Shown here: in pieces, positions 10,785-21,905 of the stretch
Layout: each line of letters opens with the position of its first letter
Numbering within the stretch: the first letter of the stretch is position 1
Origin: Gambelia wislizenii
Taxonomy: Eukaryota > Chordata > Lepidosauria > Squamata > Crotaphytidae
NCBI GenBank assembly: GCA_030847615.1
Contig: JAUMIR010000001.1
Span: 86,229,501 to 86,293,500, forward strand
Direction: 5' to 3'
Length of the DNA: 64,000 bases
The notes under the pieces: generated by a model
The model's input: the letters and a program-made list of their open reading frames with translations, nothing else
Told to the model about the DNA's origin: nothing
Databases searched by the model: none
Made by a program: the position numbers and the translations under genes

Positions 10785-10992
10785 CACTAGATGTATAATA
10801 CAGGTTGAAACTGGATTAATTGCATGGCTCCTTTCTATGGAATCCTGGGATTTGTAGTTTGGTGAGGCACCAGCACTCTTTGCCAGAGAAGGCTAAAGAC
10901 TTTGTAAAACTATAAATCCCAGGATTCCATAGGAAAGAGCTATGCAAATAATCCAGTTTCAAACTGGATTAATTGTGTCATGTGGATTCCCC
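10785..10992. mobile_element. Palindromic hAT-type MITE, copy 1
   Basis: The two halves are inverted copies around the centre near 10880: CTATGGAATCCTGGGATTTG on the left and CAAATCCCAGGATTCCATAG-like sequence on the right. This is a very common squamate MITE. A second copy lies at 18912-19138. Confidence 0.8.
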
Positions 10993-10999
10993 CCAGAGA

Positions 11000-11875
11000 C
11001 TATTTTGGTGTCAAGAAGGGCATCCACCAACAGGGTGCATAAGTACACCTTTTGGCTGTTCAGACACTGGTGTAAACATAAGAAGTGAGACTTCCTTAAA
11101 GTTTCTGCCCCCTTGCTTCTGGAGTTCCTCCAAAAGGAAGCAGAAAGATGTTTGAAATCTAATACAATCAATACTGCTGCTATCATGTCCATCCTTTCTT
11201 TCTCAGAGGGGTATTAGGATTTCATCTGACCCGTATGTCCTCCAGTTTATGAAGGGGCTAGCGCTCATAGCTCCAACAACAATCCACTCCACACCATTCT
11301 TAAGGCCCTCACGGTGCTACCATTTGAGCTTATCAGGGATATATCACTAATGCACCTCAGCTGGAAGGCTCTCCTGTTGACAGCAATCACTTCAGTGCAC
11401 CAAGTCTCCAAACTGGGAGTGTTGTCCACTAGGAGGTAGCTATGCTCCATAAGGCCTGACTTGATCCTTCTGAGGTTAGACTCTACCTTCATTCTGAAGG
11501 TGAACTCCCCATTCCATAGGGAACAGGAGGTCATCTTACCTTCTGTTTGTGCCAGACCTTTCGAACCCTTGGAGACGATTTGACATATGCTGTGTGTGCA
11601 CAGTACCATCAAGGTGTGTCTGAAGAGGATGAGTAATATACACCAGACTGACTGCTACAATTCCATGGGTGTGTCATTACCTGGACCCATGCTGGCACAC
11701 TCAACAAAGGGTGCAGCAGCTTTGGCCACCTTCACAACCAGCACCCCACTAGCAGAAATATGCAAGGTCCAAACTTAGAAATCTTCCTCTACCTTCATAA
11801 GACATTACAAACTGGATGTGTTTACCTTGGCCGAGGGTGCCTTTTGCAGATGCATTCTCCAGCAAATAGTTGACT
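11000..11875 (+). pseudogene. DIRS tyrosine recombinase, element 1 (broken)
   Basis: Frames show FRHWCKHKK near 11060, ILKALTVLPFELIRDISLMH, LSWKALLLTAITSVHQVSKL, LAHSTKGAAALATFTT and RHYKLDV. Tyrosine recombinases need two Arg, a His-x-x-Arg box and a Tyr. Here the first Arg position reads Gln (SVHQVSKL) and the box reads HSTK, not HxxR. The Tyr of RHYKLDV is kept. Stops break the frame. The copy at 54.0-54.7 kb keeps these key residues. Confidence 0.82.
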
Positions 11876-12480
11876 TGAGCTTCAGCCTGCCCACCCAACT
11901 AGAAGAACTTTGGTACATTCCACATTTAGGATGTTTGGCCTCACTCCACAGGGAAAAGAACTGTTTATCTTACCTGTGAGGCAGTCCTTTCCTGTGAAGA
12001 GGGGAGGAACATCCTCCCTGTTCACAGGACTAGAACTTGAGCAGATTTTGTGTCTCGTTGTCATATGGGGACAGAGACTAGGGTAGCTATCCTGTTGCCT
12101 ATCTCTTACATCTTGGATCTGTCTGTTGTTTTTTTTTCCCTGTCTGCCTTCCTTCTGTCTCTGCCCCCCCCCCCAATTGCTTTTTAGCTGCAGCACTGTC
12201 TCTTGATAACCTCTTACTCTGTTAAAAAAAAAAAAAGAGAGGGATACTGAATGCTTAGTAAGAGAATGAAAGTACTGTATGAAGTTCTTTGTTCATGAGA
12301 GAGACTCACCTTTTGCTTTTTTACTGGAGCATCGAGCTGTCACATGACTGGCCTTGTGAGGATGATTGCTTCCCCTAGTGGGTGCTTTCAAAGGCTTCTA
12401 TCTTCCTGCCTACAGAGAACTGGAGGACCAACCCACATTTAGGATGTTTGGCCCCTGTTCACAGAAAATGGCCTTTTTGC
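11876..12480 (+). repeat. DIRS element 1 3' region with terminal repeat
   Basis: AACTTTGGTACATTCCACAT, TTAGGATGTTTGGCC and CCTGTGAAGAGGGGAGGAAC recur in the second DIRS element (54680-54800). The outer part, ACTGGAGCATCGAGCTGTCA with TTCCTGCCTACAGAGAACTG and CAACCCACATTTAGGATG (12320-12455), matches the 3' terminal repeat at 55050-55215. Confidence 0.7.
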
Positions 12481-12941
12481 TCTGCTCAACTCTAAATCCA
12501 ACCCATTGATTTCAAGTGTTTCGGAATTTCAGATGTTCAGAATTTGAAATGACTATGACTATATACTATTGCATTGGAAGAGAATGGGGCTTAACTCATT
12601 TTAATTGGGATTAATTATTTTGCCTCTGAATCTGCAGATTTGGAATAAGGGTAGACTATCTGGCTCACATGTACTTTCATGACTTTCTTTGTTTCTTTTG
12701 CTAATTATTGATTTTATAGATAATGTGGTTATTATAATTATGTGGTATGTTTGAAACTTCACAGTTTCTCCCTCATTAGACAGATTGGGATACCACATAA
12801 TCCTTTCAATAGGTAGAGTAAAAGGAACTAAAATACTCTAAATTTAAGGGCTGTGACACTGTTTATCTTCTTTCCAAAATGACTTTTAATTTATAATATC
12901 AATTTATTCTTCCTCCCTACCCCTACTTTGTCTTTTTATAG
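12481..12941. other. Intron sequence before PCNX2 exon a
   Basis: A short fragment near 12505-12550 resembles the 'TTTCGGAATTTCAGATGTTC' wording of Tigger-like MITEs. The rest is AT-rich and I recognise nothing in it apart from the splice acceptor. Confidence 0.5.
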
Positions 12942-14460
<1,519 letters not shown>

Positions 14461-14464
14461 AGTA

Positions 14465-14760
14465 ATTTTATGTATGTATGTATGTATGTATTTATTTATG
14501 TTCCGGCATTCTCCTGGCATGGGACTCAAGGTGGCTTACAGAAATGCTTGATCATCAATGAACAAAAAACCTGATAATTAAAAAAGTTAAGACATAATTA
14601 AAGAGTTATCATATTAATATGCCATTAATCCTTTTGAAGTTTAATGTGCCATTAATCTTTTAAAACACAACTATAAAGTTGAAAATACAGTGCACACATA
14701 CTCCATAAAAATTATTCCCTGCAAACAGGATTAAGGATTAACACCTCCTTAAAACAAGGC
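14465..14760 (-). mobile_element. Antisense LINE 3' end, left part (split by L2)
   Basis: A (TATG)n run is followed by GTTCCGGCATTCTCCTGGCA and GACTCAAGGTGGCTTACAG. On the minus strand this is the usual 'GTAAGCCACCTTGAGTCCC' 3' end of an L2/CR1-type element. The sequence appears to resume at 16373-16545, after the L2 insertion. Confidence 0.55.
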
Positions 14761-16372
14761 AGGGTTCCAACACACCAGAAGAAGGCTGTGGTATGGTAAG
14801 ACCTCTTTTGAAAAAACCTATCCTAGATCCTACTTTATCAGATAATTATAGGCCAGTCTCCAGTCTTCCATTTTTGTGCAAGGTGCTGGAGCATGTGGTG
14901 GCTTCTCAACTCCAGAGGTTCCTGGATGACATGGATTATCTAGATCTATTTCAGTTTCAGACCTGGTTAAGGTCACCTTGGTGAAGGACCTACACACAGA
15001 ACTGGACAGGGGGAGTGTGTCCCTGTTAGTTCTGCTGGACCTCTGAGTGGCTTTTGATTCCATCAATCATGATATCCTCCTGAATTGCCTCTCTGGAATG
15101 GGGCTTGAAGGAACTGTTCTACATTGGCTCCACCCTTTCCTGGGTGGAGCCACTCAGAGAGTGGTCTTGGGGGGTTCCTATTCGACTCCTTGGCCTGTGG
15201 AATCCCTCAGAATTCAGTCTTATTCCCTATGCTTTTCAACATCGACATGAAACCACTGGAGAGGTTGTCTGGAGTTTTGGGGGTCAGGTGTCACCAATAT
15301 GCTGATGATACCCAGCTCTGTTACTCCTTTCCACCTAATTCCAAGGAAGCTATTCCTGTGCTAAACCAATGTCTGACAGCTGTAATGAACTGGATGGGGG
15401 CAAACAAACTGAAGCTTAATCCATACAAGACAGCGGTGCTCCTGGTCAGTCAAATGACAGACTTGTTAATAGAGATTCAGCCTGTGTTAGATGGGGTTAT
15501 GCTCCCCCTGAAAACGCAGGTTCGCAGTTTGGGGGTACTCCTAGATTCAGCTCTGAGCCTGGAGCCCAGGTCTCAGCAGTGACCAGGAGTGCTTTTGCAC
15601 AGCTAAAGCTAGTATGTCAACTGCACCCGTTCCTGGAGAAGTCAGATCTGGCCATCGTGGTACATGCCTTGGTTACATCCCATTTGGATTACTGTGATGC
15701 GTTCTACGTGGGGCTGGTTTTGAAAAATGCTTAGAAACTTCAGTTGGTTCAAACAGCTGCAGCCAGGTTATTAACTGGGGCTAGCTCCTTTGTTGCAACA
15801 GCTCCCTTGGCTGCCAGTTTATTTCTGGGCTAAATTCAAAGTGCTGGTTTTGACCTATGAAGTCCTATACAACATGGGTCCAGGTTATTTGAAGGACTGT
15901 ATCACCCTGTATGAGCCCAGTAGAGCTTTAAGATTGTCTGAAGAAGCTCATCTCTCTTTCCCACCTTCTCAGGCTTGTTTGGTGGGAACAAGGGAGAGGG
16001 TGTTTTCAGTGGCTGCTCCCAGACTTTGGAACTCCCTCCCCAGAGAGGCCAGGACGGTCCCATCTTTGCTCTTCTTCTGGCGGCAGGTTAAGACATTTTT
16101 ATGCTGCCAGGTTTTTATGAACTAACAAGGGTTGGACTTGTGAGGTTGTGCAGTGTGGTTTTAAAATTTTTAAGGGTTTTAAAGGCATTTTAATATTTTT
16201 ACTGTAATGTTTTTAATTTAAATCATTTAATTATTTTTTAAATTTTATAGTTATAATGTAATTTTAACTTTGTACTGTTTTTAGCTTGTATGGTTTTAAA
16301 GAGGTTGTTAGCTGCCTTGGGTTTCATTGTTGGGAGAAAAGCACGCTATAAATGAATAAAACAACAACAACC
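14760..16372 (+). mobile_element. L2 LINE, 3' half with reverse transcriptase
   Basis: Broken frames carry VRPLLKKPILDPTLSDNYRP, VAFDSINHDILLNCLSGMGL, CHQYADDTQLCYSF (catalytic YADD), MNWMGANKLKLNPYKT and PGYLKDCITLYEPSRALRLS. The 3' end has AGCTGCCTTGGGTTTCATTG and GCTATAAATGAATAAAACAA, the usual L2 tail. The YADD box is intact, but stops (for example DL*VAFDS) show it is dead. Confidence 0.9.
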
Positions 16373-16545
16373 AGTTAATCATTAAAAGCCTTTTTGGGCA
16401 GAATGGTATTTGCCTGCTGGGGCAAAGCCTAGCCTCCTATGGAAAAGAATTCCACAGCCTAGGAGCAGCTGCTGAAAAGGCTCTCTACCATGTCCTCACC
16501 ACATGGCCTGTGATGATGATGAGACCAAGAGAAAGCCCCCCCTCC
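16373..16545 (-). mobile_element. Antisense LINE fragment, right part
   Basis: Wording such as AAAAGCCTTTTTGGGCAGAA and GGAAAAGAATTCCACAGCCT is that of L2-type elements read from the opposite strand. It probably continues the fragment at 14465-14760. Confidence 0.45.
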
Positions 16546-16899
16546 CCGGAGCTTAATAATCTGGCAATAATCTATCCCTCTCCCCTGCTGTGATGCTATC
16601 AAGAAATGAATTTTGCCACTTGGTTGCCTTCCATAGTCCCTGCTTATCGAGGGAATTCACTGTGAATCAGGACAATGGCTCTGTGAAGTTCCCAATTTGC
16701 TCCATGCTCCTATCTGCTGCTGGTGTGGAGGGGATATTGATTATATGATAGCTCTGGTTGACATGGTGAATGGTCATAGACATTACAGGTCCCCATGTGG
16801 GTATGATTCTCTCTGGGAAAATAGCATTAGCATGTAGCTTAGGCCTATCTGTGGATTCCCCTGCCCCCATTAAGACCTTTTTTCCTAACAGGAAGTGAA

Positions 16900-17335
16900 C
16901 TGGAAGTTGAGTTCAAGATAACTTCCAATAATAATAATAATAATAATAATAATTTATACCCCTCCCCTCTGCTAAAAAAAATTGGGGCAACTTCCAACAA
17001 TTAAAGCGCTACAATGCTGACTAAAAGCACCCCCACCCTCCCCCATAAAAAGACATTAAACAGTATAAAATTAAAACCACTAAACTAAAATCACATTAAA
17101 AAACAAATATAAACAAGACTAAAAGGCCAGGAGATGCAGCTACTGAGGCCGGGAGCTAATCAGGAAAGGCCTGCCGAAAGAGATCCGTCTTTAGTGCTTT
17201 TTAAAAGCTACTTAAGCTCGTCATCTGATGGATCTCATTCAGCAGGCCATTCCATAAATTGGGGTCGATTACTGAAAAGGCCCTCTGGGAGGTTGCAGAC
17301 AGCCTAGATTTTTGTGGCTGAAGCAAATTCACCCC
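16900..17335 (-). mobile_element. L2-type LINE 3' end
   Basis: (AAT)n at 16929-16953 is followed by TTTATACCCCTCCCCTCTGC and, further in, GCCTGCCGAAAGAGATCCGT, AGCTCGTCATCTGATGGATC and TTCCATAAATTGGGGTCGAT. The same sequence lies in plus orientation at 46315-46840, so the two copies form an inverted pair about 29 kb apart. Confidence 0.75.
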
Positions 17336-18911
17336 AGAGGACTGGAGTGCGCAGAGAGGATTGTATGGGAGGCGGCGGTTCCAAAGGAGGTGGTTCTGTC
17401 ATAACAAAATCCCCTCCTTGGACTAAAATGGCAAAAGTGTCACCCATGCTTCCTAGAGGGCTTTGGAAACAAAAACAAAAACAAAAAACATTCAGGAGAT
17501 GGGGGGATACAACCCATTGTGGCCCCCTGATCTCCAAAAAATTGCCCATTTGTGCTGTAAAGTGTATTTTCCCCCCAAAAACCATCATGCTTATTAATAA
17601 AGCAGTGTTAGTTAGCCATGGCAACTGGGAATGGCATCTCCATGATCAGATGTGTTTTCTTCACATACTTTCTGTATGATATGGAAAACAATTGGAAGAT
17701 GTCCATGGATTCCATGGCCTGCTTTTGAGCTTCCCAAAGAGTAACTGGCCACTGCCACAGAAAGAGGAATACAGAGGCATATTGGTTGTTTTTAACCTGT
17801 TTACTTAGAAACCTAGAGCCTCCTCTAAAACTTTTCAAGAATTCTTTGTCAAACTGCACAGGAGACCACTGGGCTGATGTTTCTTCTAAATGTATACTTC
17901 CTAGGGTTGTTGACACATGCAGTGAATTCATTGGCAAGCATATGAGAGGTGAACTGGTTGCCTGAAGGTAGGCACAGTTGAGCTTCATTGCTGTTGAACT
18001 AGTTCCAGAACAGCAGTTCTTAGATTTGTATGAGGAAAAAGTGGATGGCTTCTTTCTTTGAGTAAGAGTGCATTTATTTTTTGTCTTAAACTATTTATAA
18101 TTCACCTTTTTTTAATGCAACAAAACATTAAAGAATTTTTTTAAAAAAAACACAAAACAGTTTAAGATCAGATCCTTTAAAAAACAACAGGGGGGGGGTA
18201 GAATCAGCTGTGAGCTCTGTGTGTGGGTGCCCCAGGCTTTCCTGCTTCCTGCTAGAAAGCAAAGCACATTGTGCAGCAGTGTTGTGTCCCCCCCCATTTT
18301 TTATTATTATGCAAAGTAAAATTACATTGTAAGGCTCTCAGTTACATACCATGATATTCTAACATTATAGCAATATGGAAGGAGAAGATAGAAATGATAA
18401 ATTGTTGTTCATAACATTTAATAAAAGCAGACCAAATATCCGAATATAAGTCCATTTGTAAATTGCATCAATATATCACTCTTTCAAATGTTGCAAGCAC
18501 TGTTAAATCTTCTATCCATTGGATCGCAGGCAAGGATGTGTTATCTTTCCAATACTGGAGTATCAATCTATTAGCAGTCAAGATGGCATGAAAGATCCAT
18601 TTCTACTGACTATCTTTCAAGTTCCAAGACATGGATAAATTGTTTAAAAGATTACACACATCACTAAATACCAGCTAACTTTATAGTATCAAATTTATTC
18701 ATATAATTACTCCCCCCCTACTCCTGAATGAGGCAACTGTGGGGCATTTCCAAAACATACGAATTAAAAAGGCATTAACAAGGTTACACCTCCAAAAATT
18801 TGCTGATTTAAATCATCCTTTATTAAAAAGACCTTCTGGTTATCAATATACCCCAAACTGCAGTTTTTGTTGTATAAGATGCAATCAGGAATCTATAGTT
18901 ATACTTGTTCT
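17336..18911. other. Intron sequence, largely unrecognised
   Basis: The stretch 18295-18900 reads like an old repeat: AT-rich, with GCAATATGGAAGGAGAAGAT- and ATTAGCAGTCAAGATGGCAT-type wording. I cannot name it. No coding evidence. Confidence 0.4.
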
Positions 18912-19138
18912 AGGGTGTATCTACACTGTAGATATAATGCAGTTTGATATCACTTTAAGTGCTGTAGCTCCGTCCTATGGAATCCTGGGATTTGTAGTTT
19001 TATAAGGCCTTTAGCCATCTCTGCCAAAGAGTGCTGGTGCCTCACAAAACTACAAATCCCAGGATTCTGTAGGATGGGTCCATGGCAGTTAAAGTGCTGT
19101 CAAAGTGCATTATTTTCACATTATTTTCACTTCCCTAG
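18912..19138. mobile_element. Palindromic hAT-type MITE, copy 2
   Basis: It starts TAGGGTGTATCTACACTGTA and contains CTATGGAATCCTGGGATTTG and, inverted, ACTACAAATCCCAGGATTCT, ending near TTCCCTAG. Bases just outside share TTGTT. It is homologous to 10785-10992. Confidence 0.85.
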
Positions 19139-19384
19139 TTGTTAAAACTGCTGACCATTGATTGGTCAAAATTGGGCATTTCAATTCCTTATTCCATTCC
19201 TGCTGTAGATCTTGCATGTCACATTCTTTGTGGATAATAAAAAAATAGAGAGACAGATCATTGGCTTAGGTATTCAATCAGTCAGAACAAGTGTTTCTAA
19301 AATTAAAGGAGCCTCAAAAGTGCTGAGAGCTGCAGCGCCAAATCTTTGTAACAAATACTTGTAACAAGTATTGTAAACAGTAAG

Positions 19385-20200
19385 TATTGCCATTTAGCTG
19401 CTAAAGGTAGATATGACTTATGGCAACCTTATTTCCTTGGCTTGGTTTGCCATTGCCAACGTTTTAGTCTGAGAGAGTCTGACTTGCCCAAGGTCATCCA
19501 GTACGTTTCATGGCTGAGTGGGTATTTGAAGCCTGGGGCCCATCTAAATGGTGAAAATACCCCTCATGGAATTTGCTGGGAATCCTACCTGTCTAAATAG
19601 GATCCTGCACCAATCTACACTATTCGGAAGGAGGAGGGCCCAAAATGGCAAAAACAACAGGGTAAAAGCCTTTGCAGATTTCCCCGTACTTTTTCACAAA
19701 CTGCAAAGCCGGTGCACATTTTTGCTCTTTTGGACTGTTGAACAATAAAAAACATGAAGGGAAGCACAAAGCTGATTGGCTGGGTGAGATCAGGGGCGGG
19801 GCTTGCTAGGAAGGCAAGCGTCCACTGCTACCATATTGGATTTTCGCCTTGTCAATCGCTCGCTAAGGTGATAAAAAAAAAAAGGGTCAATGTTTTCTCT
19901 TTTGCTTTAGAGACTCGCTCTATCGCACCAGCGCACCTTGGGATGATTTTAAAAAAAACCCAAAACCTGGAGGCAGTGAAGAACTAACACGAGTAAATCA
20001 CTCGTGGCCACCACCAGGAATGCGAGGCTTGTGAGGGCTTTCAAGGCCAGAAAAACCATTTGGACATGTTGCTGCTGCTATGAGATGCCAATAGTATGAG
20101 ATATTTGGGGTTTTTTCCCCTCATGTAGGTGGGCCCCTGGTCTCTCAGAGTCATAATTCAACACTCAAACCACTACACTACACTGGCTCCCAGCACTTCA
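19385..20200 (-). mobile_element. tRNA-derived SINE split by a DNA transposon
   Basis: The left part (19385-19536) reads ATGACTTATGGCAACC, GAGAGTCTGACTTGCCCAAG and CATGGCTGAGTGGGTATTTG. The right part (20141-20200) reads TCTCTCAGAGTCATAATTCA and ACACTCAAACCACTACACTA, the expected continuation. The gap is filled by the element at 19537-20135. Confidence 0.75.
19537..20135 (+). mobile_element. MITE family M, copy 2 (complete)
   Basis: The left end GGCCCATCTAAATG and the right end CATGTAGGTGGGCC are inverted repeats (12 of 14). CCTGG flanks both sides (19532-19536 and 20136-20140). The interior includes GATTGGCTGGGTGAG, GGGGCGGGGCTTGCTAGGAA and AATCACTCGTGGCCACCACC, shared with copies at 10240-10616 and 45425-46035. 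No coding capacity. Confidence 0.75.
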
Positions 20201-21808
20201 AGAGACAAGAGAACTTGGGCCATCCCCATTTGAAGAAACTTTAAAATCTGAATCAATTAAAACCCTTTTTGCTACCTGCCAGAAACTGAGCAGAGATAAG
20301 ACTGATCTGATCTCTTTAGGGATTGAATTTCATAATTGGAGTGCTGCTCAATAGGCCCTGCCTTGTATTCCCACCAAGCTTTCCTCTTTAGATGGGTGGG
20401 AAAGGTTCTGCATATAATTGTAAACTATAGGAAGATTTGTATGAGAGGAAAATCTATTGTAGAACCTTTCTTCCATTTAAACAAACATAGACCAGGTTAA
20501 TACATCAGGATTTGCATTGTGGGATGCTCAAGTCTGAACAGATTTTGAAACAAATTTTGCTGTGTCCCACAAGACTGAAATAACCAACTACTATTTCTCC
20601 TTAAAATTCCAAAAAGCACATACATATATCTTTGCTTTTATTATATCACACAGTGTTTTCTTTAATTATTTTGAAAATGAAGCTTTTGCCTTTTTGCTTT
20701 TTGAGGAGGAATTTTGTGTCCTTGAAATCATTGCTTGGTTGCCTTGTACAATTTCTAATCTCCTTTAATACCTCTAATCACATCTCCGCAGTTTGAATTA
20801 CTCTTAAATATCTTGTTTGGGATTAAAACACTTATTTCTGATATTTAAAAAGCATCAAATATTCATGGAATAACTATGATTAAAGTGCATAATCCTCCCC
20901 CCACCCCAATTACTTTGAACTAAATTAAAGGATATTCAAGGGATTGGGGGGAAAGATGGAGAAAAAGTAGGTACATAAAGCTACATTTGAAATTAGCATA
21001 ATTTCTACTAACATAGCTGTTTTTAATATTTAAAATGTAACTATTTGAAAGACAAGAAACACTAAAATTGAGTGTAATTTCACACACACAAACATATCCT
21101 AATTCAATGCACAAATTCTTTTTAGATTATTTATGTAATATATTCAATCTCTGTGTGTGTGTGTGTGTGTGTGTGTGTTTGTGTTTATTTAAAGGGCTGT
21201 GATAGAGGATATGTAGGGAAACTCAGTCCATAGCAATAATAATGTCTACCTTATATCTGGTGTACATACAGTGTACCAAAATCAGTCCTGTGGTGCTGTC
21301 TGTTAAGACTATTCAGGTCTTTCGGTCCTGAACATTCGTTTTTCAACACATCCTAAAATACTTTCTTGCTTTAATATTATGACCAGTGGCATCACATGAG
21401 GCAGTTTGCTGGGGGCTACCAGCTTTTGTAACTAATCACTAAATTTAGTGTTTATGACTATCACAACTGCAGAAGACTTTTTTCATAGGCTTTGATGATA
21501 AGCATCTGGAAGCACTCATAGAAACACTGTTGCCTTGCAATGTCTTGTAGTAGGGATGTTGGGCTTCTCTGTCTCCCAGTGGAACTCCAGAGTTTTTCTT
21601 CTCCCCAAATGTTTTATTTAACATGAAAATCTAGATGGTGCTTAAATAGTGAGTAGATGAATCCCACTTGGTTACCCAGATGGGCTAGAAATTATAAACA
21701 CTAATGCCTAGATTGCTTTCCTTTGAGTTTTTCATTATATATAAATAAGCAATTAACAAGCTGGTGTGTGAAATATCCTAATGAGGTTGTTTTTTTAAAA
21801 AAAACTAG
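20201..21808. other. Intron sequence with (TG)n
   Basis: (TG)n lies at 21152-21184. Otherwise I recognise nothing; the sequence is AT-rich and probably mostly unique. Confidence 0.5.
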
Positions 21809-21905
21809 GTCTCTCATTCAGTGTAAATATTTTCCCCACCTTCTGCATCAACATTTGGAAGAGTCACAAGCAGATCCACTTCCTGAGAAGATGAAAGAAT
21901 CAGTG
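21809..21905 (+). CDS. PCNX2: PCNX2 exon b (hydrophilic loop)
   Basis: The acceptor is CTAG at 21805-21808 and the donor is GTAGGT at 21906. The first base completes the split Met codon. The exon then reads SLIQCKYFPHLLHQHLEESQ and ADPLPEKMKESV, ending in phase 0. This matches the charged loop of PCNX2 between two membrane segments. A (TTTTA)n stretch starts within a few bases of the donor and is unlikely to be coding. Confidence 0.92.

Larger units (their letters stand above)
1..12480 (+). mobile_element. DIRS-like retroelement 1, decayed and interrupted, 5' end outside the window
   Basis: Pieces of one DIRS-type element lie in order on the plus strand. They are gag (about 480-1037 and 8434-8975), reverse transcriptase (9050-9690), RNase H (about 10050-10240), a linker with DLLLQGEVFHLGLDWLQL, tyrosine recombinase (about 11000-11875) and a 3' terminal repeat (about 12310-12480). 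DIRS elements move by reverse transcription and integrate with a tyrosine recombinase instead of an integrase. Every domain has stops and frameshifts. At least an LTR-like unit, two hAT elements, a LINE, a Tigger-like MITE, a CR1, a SINE and two further MITEs lie within its span. The second copy at 51.4-55.2 kb supports the 3' boundary. Confidence 0.8.
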
